Shown: piece by piece, positions 54,241 to 62,841 of the stretch
Position numbering within the stretch: the first letter of the stretch is position 1
How the letters are laid out: each line of letters opens with the position of its first letter
From: an uncultured Clostridia bacterium
Lineage (GTDB): Bacteria > Bacillota > Clostridia > Lachnospirales > CAMZNU01
Length of the DNA stretch: 64,000 nucleotides
NCBI GenBank assembly: GCA_947313885.1
Contig: CAMZNU010000010.1
Coordinates: 1-64,000 of the forward strand
Direction: 5' to 3'
Notes under the pieces: generated by a model
What the model saw: the letters and a program-made list of their open reading frames with translations, nothing else
The model's database searches: none
Told to the model about the DNA's origin: nothing
Made by a program: the position numbers and the translations under genes

Positions 54241-55185
54241 ATGATAAATGTATACCTAACAGAATCAGGCAAAATAGTAGAAAAAGAATATAAAAAGAAT
54301 ATAGAAAGTGGTAGTTGGGTATGTTTAACAAATCCAACTATAGAAGAAATGAAGTTTATAGAAGATAAATATAATTTAGAAGAAACATTTATAACGGCGG
54401 CATTAGATGAGGAAGAAATGTCTAGAACAGAGTATGATGAAGATAATGGAAGTACATTAATAATTATGAATTTTCCAATAATAATTAAGGAAGAAACAAA
54501 CAATATATATAAAACGATACCTCTTGGAATAATACATACAGAAGATGTAATAATAACGATATGTTTACAAGATAATGCAGTATATAATTTTTTTAAGAGG
54601 AATAAAAATAAAAGTATAGATACAAAAAAAAAATCTAGATTTATATTGCAAATAGCATATAGAATACACACATATTTTTTAACGTATTTAAGACAAATAG
54701 AAAAAGAAGGTAACCATATAGAAGATGGGATAGAGAAAGTGACAAAAAACCAAGCTATATTACATTTATTAGATTTGCAAAAAAGTTTAGTTTTTTTCTC
54801 CACGTCGTTAAGTTCTAATGAGTTAGTACTAAGAAGAATAAAAAGGTTACAATTTATAACGCAGTACGATGAAGATGAGGAATTACTAGAAGATACTATA
54901 ATAGAAAACAAACAAGCAATAGATACAGCAAAAATATATAGTAGTATTTTAAAAAGTACGATGGAAGCAATTTCATCTATTATAAATAATAATATGAACA
55001 TAGTGATGAAATCACTAACAGTATTAACGATGGTATTATCGTTACCAACAATGGTATACAGTTGGTATGGGATGAACGTTAGCTTACCATACATGAATAA
55101 TGAATTCGCATATGTATGGATAACATTAGTATCGCTAATACCATTAATAATAGTAGTCTATTTATCAAAAAAACGTTTAATATAA
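54241..55185 (+). CDS. corA: CorA-family magnesium transporter
   Basis: 314 aa. The cytosolic N-domain is followed by two C-terminal membrane helices with the hallmark YGMNV (MVYSWYGMNVSLPYM near 268). It forms a pentameric Mg2+/Co2+ channel. AGGAGA precedes ATG. It follows yugP in the same direction. Confidence 0.93.
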   Translation: MINVYLTESGKIVEKEYKKNIESGSWVCLTNPTIEEMKFIEDKYNLEETFITAALDEEEMSRTEYDEDNGSTLIIMNFPIIIKEETNNIYKTIPLGIIHTEDVIITICLQDNAVYNFFKRNKNKSIDTKKKSRFILQIAYRIHTYFLTYLRQIEKEGNHIEDGIEKVTKNQAILHLLDLQKSLVFFSTSLSSNELVLRRIKRLQFITQYDEDEELLEDTIIENKQAIDTAKIYSSILKSTMEAISSIINNNMNIVMKSLTVLTMVLSLPTMVYSWYGMNVSLPYMNNEFAYVWITLVSLIPLIIVVYLSKKRLI

Positions 55186-55195
55186 GGAGAAAATA

Positions 55196-55594
55196 ATGGT
55201 TGCTAACTGTTTGAAATGTAGAAAAATATTTAACAAAATCAAAAGTCCAATTTGCCCAGAGTGTCAAAAGAAAGAAGAGGAGTTATTTGATGCAGTACGC
55301 TTATTTATAAAAGAAAATCCAAATACAAGTATGGAAGAAGTAATAGAAGAAACAGGCGTTACAAAAAAGAAAATTATTAAGTGGATAAAAGAAAAAAAAT
55401 TAGATTTAGTATTAACAGGTGAAAATGCTATTAGATGTTCTAAGTGTGGAGTTGTAATATCATCAGGCAATATATGTGAAAAGTGTTCAAAATCATTTAT
55501 AGATACAGTAAATTCTTTGCAAAGTAAAGTAGTTGTTGAAAAAGAAAAAAGGTTAAGCCATGCTATGGAAACAGCAAAAAGAAGAAGAAAATAA
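55196..55594 (+). CDS. YvyF-like zinc-ribbon protein (flagellar operon type)
   Basis: 132 aa. An N-terminal CLKC...CPEC ribbon, a central helix-turn-helix-like stretch (TSMEEVIEETGVTKKKIIKWIKEKKL), a second ribbon CSKC...CEKC and a basic tail. This matches the family named for the Bacillus flagellar operon protein YvyF. No flagellar genes are in the window, so it may have another regulatory role. Confidence 0.72.
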   Translation: MVANCLKCRKIFNKIKSPICPECQKKEEELFDAVRLFIKENPNTSMEEVIEETGVTKKKIIKWIKEKKLDLVLTGENAIRCSKCGVVISSGNICEKCSKSFIDTVNSLQSKVVVEKEKRLSHAMETAKRRRK

Positions 55595-55632
55595 AAAAGA
55601 TGACTTCTATTTTTTTAGAAGTCATCTTTTTT
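55593..55632. terminator. Bidirectional terminator yvyF-like / bpsA
   Basis: A 17-bp stem, AAAAAAGATGACTTCTA and its complement, with a T-rich loop, between converging genes. Confidence 0.92.
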
Positions 55633-56797
55633 ATTTCTTGCTAATAAGATCAAAAACATTTGCATTACATGAAAAACATCGGGTAGTTTTTAATTTTTCG
55701 ATAGTTTTAATTTTTTCTGAAAACCCTATGGTAAAAAGTTCTTTACAGTTTTTACACTTGTAAGTTCTAATAGTTTTACGTATTTCGCCGGTGTACAAAT
55801 CATCTCCATAGACATCATCAATAATAAGTGAATAATTAGGAGTAGTAGTTAGACAAATCATTTGACTAAAACCGCCTATAATTTTAGCGCCTTCATAAAA
55901 ATTAAAATGTTTATGAATTTCAGTAATAACTAAACCTAAATCGTTAAAGGATTTTTGCATTTCTAAAGTTACTTTAGGTTGTTTGTTGGCAAAAGAGAAA
56001 AAAACGTTTAGATTACCTTCATTTTTTAACATATATAACCCTCTAGATAAAAATAATTTAAGCCCTTCTATAGTATAGGGAGGATCTGTAAATAAACAAT
56101 CAAAGGTATTAACTAATGAGGATGGTGGCAATTGCCTAGCATCATATTTAATAGTAGTAATATTTAAACTTATATCTGTGTTAATAGAATTAATGTAATT
56201 TAAAATGCGGTCATCAATATCAACAACAGTAATGTTGGATTTATTATTTTCTTTAGAATTAAATAGACGCATAGTAAGTAGGGCAATACTTATAGATATT
56301 AAATCATCATCACCAAAACATAAAATATTTTTTCCGATCAGACTATTTTTTTGTAAAGCTAAGACAGCTCTTTTTAAACTAGTAGATGGCGTACATTTAG
56401 ATTGATCTAGTTCAACATCGACAATAGGTCTCTCATCGAGTAATTTTTTAATTATGCTTAGTTCAGGTGCTAAGAGATTTTCAAAATCATCAATATTGCC
56501 TTGAAGTTTGTTATAGAGGTCAAGATCAAAATTTTCATATTGAAGAGTTTTAGTAACGTATTCAAAACCTTTTTTCGTAAGCTTTATACCACAATCTTGT
56601 TTTACGATATCAATTTTTTTAAATTCATTTTTTATTGCAGATACGACGGGGATAGGCAATAATAGAAATTTTGCAATTTCTTTATTTGAAATACCGTTGT
56701 TAATATATATAAGAAATAGAATATTTTCTATAACTTGCACGTCTTCAGATAAATTAACTTTCTCGCGAATTTCTTTTAATAGTTTGATAATAAACAC
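55631..56797 (-). CDS. bpsA: Branched-chain polyamine synthase BpsA-like
   Basis: 388 aa. N-terminal winged-helix-like part (NGISNKEIAKFLLLPIPVVSAIKNE), then a methyltransferase-like aminopropyltransferase domain: LCFGDDDLISIS, TVVDIDDRILNYI, FDCLFTDPPYTIEGLKLF (Asp-Asp-Pro-Pro-Tyr type active site), HFNFYEGAKIIGG, and a C-terminal CKNC...CFSC zinc ribbon. BpsA makes N4-bis(aminopropyl)spermidine, best known in thermophiles. The GTG start overlaps AAGGAG; an AUU or AUC a few codons in would be better spaced. Confidence 0.82.
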   Translation of the reverse strand: MFIIKLLKEIREKVNLSEDVQVIENILFLIYINNGISNKEIAKFLLLPIPVVSAIKNEFKKIDIVKQDCGIKLTKKGFEYVTKTLQYENFDLDLYNKLQGNIDDFENLLAPELSIIKKLLDERPIVDVELDQSKCTPSTSLKRAVLALQKNSLIGKNILCFGDDDLISISIALLTMRLFNSKENNKSNITVVDIDDRILNYINSINTDISLNITTIKYDARQLPPSSLVNTFDCLFTDPPYTIEGLKLFLSRGLYMLKNEGNLNVFFSFANKQPKVTLEMQKSFNDLGLVITEIHKHFNFYEGAKIIGGFSQMICLTTTPNYSLIIDDVYGDDLYTGEIRKTIRTYKCKNCKELFTIGFSEKIKTIEKLKTTRCFSCNANVFDLISKK

Positions 56798-56980
56798 TCC
56801 TTCATAATAATTTAAATAATTTAATTTATTATATCATAAAAATATTAACTATTAAAAATTGCGGAAAATAAAAATAAGTTATGAAAAATGAAGAGTTAAA
56901 TAAAGTTTTATATAACTTGCTAAAAATATAATACTATTGTAATATATTTTTTAAATAGTATTATATTAATGAGGGTGAAA

Positions 56981-58408
56981 ATGGAAAATAAAAAAATGGG
57001 AAACTATATAGAAAGAATAAAGATGTATTTTATGAAACAAACTCCAAGTCAAACAGTAATAATTAGTTTTTTAATGTTTGTAGGATTAGGTACAGTATTA
57101 TTAATGTTACCTATATCAAATGCAAAAGGTGAATGGACAGGGATATACGATGCACTATTTACAGCGGTATCGGCTGTGTGTGTTACGGGGTTAGTCGTTG
57201 TGAATACATTTGAATATTGGTCATTGTTTGGAAAAATTGTATTATTAATTTTAATACAAGTAGGCGGACTAGGGTTTATGACTATACTTACGTTTATATA
57301 TATATCAATAGGTAGAAAGATAACGTTAAAAGAAAGGTTAATAATACAATCTACTTTTAATAAGTCTACAATAGACGGAATGATAAGATTAACACTAAGA
57401 GCAATTAGGGGAACGTTATTAATTGAGTTAGTAGCTGGTATAATGTTATCAATATTTTTTTATTATGATAGAGATATAAATGTTATGACGTCTATATGGT
57501 ATGGGACATTCCATGCTGTATCGGCATTTTGCAATGCAGGATTTGACATATTAGGCGATAATAGTTTAATGAGATACGATACAAATTTATTTACTAATAT
57601 AGTATTTTCAACGTTAATAGTATTAGGAGGTTTAGGATTTGTAGTTTGGGATGACTTTATAGTAAAAGTACTAAAGAGTAAGAAAAAAATAACTATGAAA
57701 AAAAAATATTCTAGTTTAACGTTGCATAGTAAAATAGTCATATCAACTACATTTTATTTAATATTATCAGGTATGCTATTTACATTTGCTTTAGAATTTA
57801 ATAATAGTGAAACGATAGGAAATTATAGTTTGTATGGAAAAGCAATAACATCATTTTTTCAATCGATAACATTAAGAACAGCAGGATTTAACACTATAAA
57901 TTTAAGTGCTTTAAATGATGGAACTAAATTTATTTATATAATTTATATGTTAATAGGAGGATCACCAGGAGGAACAGCAGGGGGATTAAAAACAGTAACG
58001 TTTGCGGTTATAGTAATAAGTGTATTGTCATCAAACTTAGGTAAAGAAAAAGCGGAATGTTTTAAAAGAGAGATACCATTATCGGTACTTCAAAAATCAT
58101 TATCAATACTTGGCATGTACACATTTACATTAGTTGCAGGAACAGTATTGTTATCGGTAACAGAAGTAGAGATGTTAAATAGTTTTAATTTTATAGATTT
58201 ATTATTTGAGACGGCATCGGCGCTAGGGACAGTGGGAGTTACAGTTGGAATAACGAGTGAGTTAACAAATATAGGTAAAATAATAGTAAGTATAATAATG
58301 TTTTTAGGAAGGTTAGGACCGATAACGATAGGAGTAGCGCTTACGATAAAACAAAGTACGAAAGTAAATAAATTAGACTTCCCAGAAGAAGAAGTGTTAG
58401 TAGGTTAA
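56981..58408 (+). CDS. ktrB: Potassium uptake protein, TrkH/KtrB family
   Basis: 475 aa from ATG 56981 behind GAGGGTG. Four repeated pore motifs: TAVSAVCVTGLVVV, HAVSAFCNAGFDI, RTAGFNTINLS and ASALGTVGVTVGI, with GGSPGGTAGGLKT. It is the membrane part of the Ktr/Trk system and partners the RCK protein next to it. A 10-bp inverted repeat (ATAATACTAT, 56928-56966 region) precedes it. Confidence 0.95.
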   Translation: MENKKMGNYIERIKMYFMKQTPSQTVIISFLMFVGLGTVLLMLPISNAKGEWTGIYDALFTAVSAVCVTGLVVVNTFEYWSLFGKIVLLILIQVGGLGFMTILTFIYISIGRKITLKERLIIQSTFNKSTIDGMIRLTLRAIRGTLLIELVAGIMLSIFFYYDRDINVMTSIWYGTFHAVSAFCNAGFDILGDNSLMRYDTNLFTNIVFSTLIVLGGLGFVVWDDFIVKVLKSKKKITMKKKYSSLTLHSKIVISTTFYLILSGMLFTFALEFNNSETIGNYSLYGKAITSFFQSITLRTAGFNTINLSALNDGTKFIYIIYMLIGGSPGGTAGGLKTVTFAVIVISVLSSNLGKEKAECFKREIPLSVLQKSLSILGMYTFTLVAGTVLLSVTEVEMLNSFNFIDLLFETASALGTVGVTVGITSELTNIGKIIVSIIMFLGRLGPITIGVALTIKQSTKVNKLDFPEEEVLVG

Positions 58409-58433
58409 GAGTAATGTTATTAAGGAGAATAAG

Positions 58434-59099
58434 ATGAAAAAAAGACAATTTATAATATTAGGATTAGGAAGATTTGGAAATAGTGTAATAGATGTGTTGA
58501 TAGAACATGGATATGATATTTTGGCTGTAGATAAAAGGAAAGAAGCAGTACAAAGCATGGCTACAAAAGTAACGCACGTAATACAAGGTGATGTTAGGGA
58601 AGATGGTACATTAGACAGGTTAGGATTTAATAATTTTGATGTAGCGGTAATATCGATAGGAAGAGATATGGAAGCTAGTATAATGTCGATAATGAAAGCG
58701 AAAGAAGAAGGGGTAGGATTTGTAATTGCAAAAGCAGAAACTGTTGTGCAAAAAAAAATATTAGAAAGAATAGGGGCGGATAGAGTTGTGTTACCAGATA
58801 AGGAGATGGGGACACGTGTAGCAACAAATTTAATAACAACAACAGTATTAGATTTTATAACGCTATCAGACGAATTTTCGATAGCGGAAATAGAACCATT
58901 AAATAAATGGTGTGGGAAAACATTAATAAATGCAAATATAAGAGGAGATAATGGCTTAAACGTAGTAGCTATAAAAAGAGGAAAAAAAACGATAGTGTCA
59001 CCAGACCCGAATATAGAAATAGGAAAAGAAGATATATTGGTAGTAATAGGTGAAAACAAGAACTTGCAGTTAGTGAAAGAAAATGATGAAGATATGTAA
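58434..59099 (+). CDS. ktrA: Potassium uptake regulatory protein, TrkA/KtrA family
   Basis: 221 aa. RCK_N Rossmann FIILGLGRFGNSVIDVLIEHG, VIQGDVREDGTL, then an RCK_C domain (SIAEIEPLNKWCGKTL to PDPNIEIGKEDILVVIG). Cytosolic nucleotide-binding ring that gates KtrB; RCK_C domains of this type often bind c-di-AMP. One gene unit with ktrB. Confidence 0.94.
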   Translation: MKKRQFIILGLGRFGNSVIDVLIEHGYDILAVDKRKEAVQSMATKVTHVIQGDVREDGTLDRLGFNNFDVAVISIGRDMEASIMSIMKAKEEGVGFVIAKAETVVQKKILERIGADRVVLPDKEMGTRVATNLITTTVLDFITLSDEFSIAEIEPLNKWCGKTLINANIRGDNGLNVVAIKRGKKTIVSPDPNIEIGKEDILVVIGENKNLQLVKENDEDM

Positions 59100-59127
59100 A
59101 AGCAAAGAGATAAACTAGGTGATATAA

Positions 59128-59895
59128 ATGATAAATAGTATAGATAATAAAAAAATGAAGTTAGTAAAAAGTTTAAATCAAAAAAAATATAGAGATAAAG
59201 AAAACAAATTTGTAATAGAAGGTAGTAGATTTATAAATGAAATACCTAAGAAAATAAAAGTAATATTTACATTAGTGTCAGAAAGCTTTAAAAATAAAAA
59301 TGATATTGATAAATATGAATCAGTAGAAATAGTAGGAGATGATATTTTTAATAAAATAACGGATACAAAAAATACACAAGGAATATTAGCTGTATGTGAA
59401 AAATATAAATATAAAATAGATGATTTATATAGTGTTAAAAATGATTATGTTATTTTAGGAGATAAAATAACAGACCCAGGAAATTTAGGGACAATAATAA
59501 GAACAGCAGAAGCAAGCGGGGCAGACTATATAGTATTATCAAAAGGGTGTGTAGATATATATAATCAAAAAGTTATTAGATCTACAGCAGGAAGTGTATT
59601 AAATATTCCTATAATAGAAGATGTAAATTTAGAAGAAGTAATAAAAAAATTAAAAAATGACGATGTTAAAATAATAGGGTCACATTTAAGTAGTAAAAAA
59701 TATCATATAGATTGCAATATGAAAAACAAATGTGGTATAGTAATAGGTAACGAGGCGAATGGTATGAGTGATGAAATAACAAATTTATGTGATGAGTTGG
59801 TAATAATACCTATGATAGGAAAAGTAGAATCATTAAATGCGTCGGTAGCAAGCGGAATATTAATGTATGAATTGATAAGACAAAGAGGAGAATAA
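59128..59895 (+). CDS. TrmH/SpoU-family RNA 2'-O-methyltransferase
   Basis: 255 aa. N-terminal substrate domain (KKYRDKENKFVIEG) and a C-terminal SPOUT knot: ITDPGNLGTIIRTAEASGAD, GIVIGNEANGMS and IPMIGKVESLNASVASGILMYE. Methylates a ribose in rRNA (RlmB-like) or tRNA. It follows ktrA and abuts the cyclophilin gene. Confidence 0.92.
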   Translation: MINSIDNKKMKLVKSLNQKKYRDKENKFVIEGSRFINEIPKKIKVIFTLVSESFKNKNDIDKYESVEIVGDDIFNKITDTKNTQGILAVCEKYKYKIDDLYSVKNDYVILGDKITDPGNLGTIIRTAEASGADYIVLSKGCVDIYNQKVIRSTAGSVLNIPIIEDVNLEEVIKKLKNDDVKIIGSHLSSKKYHIDCNMKNKCGIVIGNEANGMSDEITNLCDELVIIPMIGKVESLNASVASGILMYELIRQRGE

Positions 59896-59896
59896 T

Positions 59897-60415
59897 ATGA
59901 AAAATCCAATAGTAACTATAGAAACAGAAAGATTTGGAACTATGAAATTAGAGTTATATCCAGAAATTGCACCTAATACAGTAAATAACTTTATATCGCT
60001 AGTTAAAAAAGGATATTATGACGGCTTAATATTTCATAGAGTAATAGCAGGGTTTATGATACAAAGCGGATGTCCAGATGGTACAGGAATGGGAAACCCA
60101 GGATATAGTATAGCAGGTGAGTTTACAAACAATGGTTTTGAAAATAATTTAAACCATGATCCAGGGGTTATATCGATGGCAAGATCACAAATGAAAGATT
60201 CAGCAGGTTCACAATTTTTCTTAATGCATAAAGATTCACCACATTTAAATGGTGAGTATGCAGGTTTTGGGAAAGTAATAGAAGGATTAGACATAGTAGA
60301 TGAAATAGCTAATGTAAAAAAAGATTGGGGCGATAAACCAGTGGACGACGTAGTAATTTCAAAAATGACAGTAGATTGTCAAGGTGTAGAGTATGATGAG
60401 CCTAAAAAAGTTTAA
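59897..60415 (+). CDS. Cyclophilin-type peptidyl-prolyl isomerase
   Basis: 172 aa. ITLE-like start (IVTIETERFGTMKLELYPE), FHRVIAGFMIQSG near 48, GSQFFLMHKDSPHLNGEYAGFGKV near 100. No signal peptide, so cytosolic. Ends in a strong terminator. Confidence 0.95.
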   Translation: MKNPIVTIETERFGTMKLELYPEIAPNTVNNFISLVKKGYYDGLIFHRVIAGFMIQSGCPDGTGMGNPGYSIAGEFTNNGFENNLNHDPGVISMARSQMKDSAGSQFFLMHKDSPHLNGEYAGFGKVIEGLDIVDEIANVKKDWGDKPVDDVVISKMTVDCQGVEYDEPKKV

Positions 60416-60443
60416 CACATTGTAAATTAAATAGGTTGTGTAA

Positions 60444-60475
60444 AACAAAAAAAGGGCTAAGCCCTTTTTTTGTTA
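60444..60475. terminator. Terminator after cyclophilin gene
   Basis: AACAAAAAAAGGGCT and its complement with a one-base centre; perfect palindrome with a T tract. Confidence 0.92.
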
Positions 60476-60529
60476 TCTGTTGTAAACAATAAAAATATAA
60501 AATAAAATTTTAAATTTTAAGGGGGATGT

Positions 60530-61111
60530 ATGAAAAATAAAAAAGAAGTAATATTAACAGGATTGTTTGTAGCAATAATATCGGTTATGAGTTTTGTGCC
60601 GTATACAGGATTTTTAAATTTTGGAGTAATATCAATAACGACATTACATATACCATTAATAATAGGGAGTATAGCGTTAGGGATTAAAGGTGGATTGATA
60701 TTAGGAACTACATTTGGTGTATTGTCATTTTTAAAAATGTTATTAATGGGGACAAACCCAATAGAAGTAGCAATATTTACAAATCCTATGGTAGCGATAG
60801 TACCAAGGGCAATTACGGGATTGATAATAGCGTTAATGTTTAAGTTTATATATAAAGTAAGTGGTAAATTATTAGTATCGGCTACAATAACAGCGGTTTT
60901 TGGAACGATAACACATACGATATTAGTAATTACAGCTATGAATGTATTTGAGGGAGCAAATATAATAAGTGCATATGGTGGATTAATACCAGTGTTAGGG
61001 GTTTTAGTTGGAATAAATGGGTTATTAGAAACAGGGCTTGCTTTTTTAGTAGTACCACCAATAGTAATAGCATTATCAAAGGCAGGTTATTTAACTAAAA
61101 AAACAAAATAA
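60530..61111 (+). CDS. ECF transporter S component
   Basis: 193 aa, six membrane segments. GLFVAIISVMSFVPYTGFLNFG, TTLHIPLIIGSIALG and LFKF-type ends resemble pantothenate/folate-type S components, which capture a vitamin and share an ECF energising module coded elsewhere. The vitamin cannot be told from sequence. AAGGGGG precedes ATG; no riboswitch is seen in 60476-60529. Confidence 0.85.
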   Translation: MKNKKEVILTGLFVAIISVMSFVPYTGFLNFGVISITTLHIPLIIGSIALGIKGGLILGTTFGVLSFLKMLLMGTNPIEVAIFTNPMVAIVPRAITGLIIALMFKFIYKVSGKLLVSATITAVFGTITHTILVITAMNVFEGANIISAYGGLIPVLGVLVGINGLLETGLAFLVVPPIVIALSKAGYLTKKTK

Positions 61112-61262
61112 AAAAATATTATATAATAAATTGTAGCAACGAGAAAATATAAGTGTCTGGATAAGAAATTAAATGAAATTACGGCAAAATACATAAATTT
61201 GTGAGTTTACGGAAATATTATCAATAAATAATAAAGCTTCAAGATCAATATATAGTAGTAAT
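61112..61262 (+). other. AT-rich intergenic stretch, possible small transcript
   Basis: No ORF of note. A TATAAT at 61122-61127 without a clear -35 precedes GC-richer motifs (GTAGCAACGAG, GTGTCTGGAT, ATTACGGC, GAGTTTACGG) that end in the palindromic hairpin. I do not recognise a known riboswitch. A small RNA of about 180 nt ending at the hairpin is possible. Confidence 0.3.
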
Positions 61263-61318
61263 AAAATGAACATATAAAGAGAAAGGTTTTTAAACCTTTC
61301 TCTTTATATGTTCATTTT
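61263..61318. repeat. Perfect 56-bp palindrome (27+2+27)
   Basis: AAAATGAACATATAAAGAGA continuing to AAAGGTTT, a TT centre, and the exact complement. It is longer and more perfect than the other hairpins here and ends in TTTTGC, so it could terminate transcription in both directions. The following 61319-61470 has a Lys/Glu-rich open frame of about 45 codons without a clear ribosome site, and 61471-61651 is AT-rich with no gene that I trust. Confidence 0.9.
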
Positions 61319-61651
61319 GCTAAGGGATATATTATTAGAAAGACAGAGATAATAAAAGAATACTTAAAGGAAAAAGAAAGAGAGAATAAAATAAAAGAAA
61401 GAGAGGTGTTAAAAAATAAAAGTGAGAAGAAAAGTTTAAATAAAAAATATTAGTAAGGGGAAGACTTTTTATGTATGAATATTAAATATACACCAAAGAA
61501 TATAAGAGGTTCATTTTTTAATGTATAAAAAAACGGATATAAAAGTAAAATTAAAAAAATATATAGCTAAACACAATGTAAGATATTGAAAAAATTAAAT
61601 GTAAATGTTAATATAAAATAATAAACAACCTAATAACCCAAAGGAGATTTT

Positions 61652-62833
61652 ATGAAGTTTAAAAGAGTACATTTAATAGTTATGGATTCAGTTGGAGTCG
61701 GAGAATTACCAGATGCAAAAGATTATGGTGATAGAGGTAGCAATACTATAGGAAATATTAGTAGAGTTACAAAAGGAATGAAAATACCGATGCTAGAAAA
61801 ACTAGGAATAGGAAACTTAACAGAAATAGAAGGAGTAAAAAAGGTAAAAAACTTTAAAGGTTATAGCTGTAAACTTGGTGAAATGTCAATAGGTAAGGAC
61901 ACGATGACAGGACATTGGGAAATGGTTGGTTTAAAAGTAGTAGAGCCTTTTCAAACTTTTACAGATACAGGATTTCCAAAAGAGTTGTTAGATGAACTTG
62001 CAAAAAGAAGTGGAAGAAACATAGTAGGGAACAAATCGGCATCAGGAACAGAAATATTAGATGAACTAGGAGAACATCAGATGAATACAGGAGATTTAAT
62101 AGTGTATACATCGGCGGACTCTGTATTACAAATAGCGGCTCATGAAGAAATAATACCGATTAAAGAGTTGTGGTCAATTTGCGAGATGGCAAGAGATATA
62201 ACGATGAAAGAAGAATGGAAAGTAGGAAGAATAATAGCAAGACCGTATGTAGGAAGTGGTAAAGGTAAATTTACCAGAACGTCAAATAGACACGATTATG
62301 CATTAAAGCCATTTGGAAGAACAACATTAGATGAATTAAAAGATGGTGGATTAGAAGTAGTATCGATAGGTAAAATAAATGATATTTTTGATACAGAAGG
62401 AATAACAAGAGCTATAAGAACAGTATCAAATAAAAATGGTATGGATGAAATAATAAAAATTTTAGAAGAAGATTTTAAAGGGTTAGTATTTTTAAATTTA
62501 GTAGATTTTGATGCATTATATGGTCACAGAAGAGATCCGAAAGGTTACAGAAATGAAATTGAAGCTTTTGATAAGCAACTAGGTGAGTTTATAAAAAAGA
62601 TGCCAGAAGAAGATTTATTGTTAGTGACGGCAGATCATGGGACAGATCCAACACAACCGGGAAGTGATCATACGAGAGAATATGTACCGTTATTAATGTA
62701 TAGCAAACAATTTAAATTAGGTAAAATATTAGAAGTAGGAGATACATTTGCAAATATAGGAGCGACAATAGCAGATAACTTCGGAGTTAAGAAACCAAGT
62801 ATAGGGAAATCATATATGAATATATTTAAATAG
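61652..62833 (+). CDS. deoB: Phosphopentomutase
   Basis: 393 aa. Alkaline-phosphatase-fold metal enzyme: [21 protein letters not shown] near 10, [12 protein letters not shown] near 90 (catalytic Thr), [40 protein letters not shown]. Interconverts (deoxy)ribose 1- and 5-phosphates in nucleoside salvage. AAGGAGA precedes ATG. The nucleoside-type ABC transporter follows. Confidence 0.97.
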   Translation: MKFKRVHLIVMDSVGVGELPDAKDYGDRGSNTIGNISRVTKGMKIPMLEKLGIGNLTEIEGVKKVKNFKGYSCKLGEMSIGKDTMTGHWEMVGLKVVEPFQTFTDTGFPKELLDELAKRSGRNIVGNKSASGTEILDELGEHQMNTGDLIVYTSADSVLQIAAHEEIIPIKELWSICEMARDITMKEEWKVGRIIARPYVGSGKGKFTRTSNRHDYALKPFGRTTLDELKDGGLEVVSIGKINDIFDTEGITRAIRTVSNKNGMDEIIKILEEDFKGLVFLNLVDFDALYGHRRDPKGYRNEIEAFDKQLGEFIKKMPEEDLLLVTADHGTDPTQPGSDHTREYVPLLMYSKQFKLGKILEVGDTFANIGATIADNFGVKKPSIGKSYMNIFK

Positions 62834-62841
62834 AAAGGATT

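Noticed and set aside
61319-61470. Lys/Glu-rich open frame after the palindrome
   Set aside because: About 45 codons in very A-rich DNA without a clear start or ribosome site; not distinguishable from chance.
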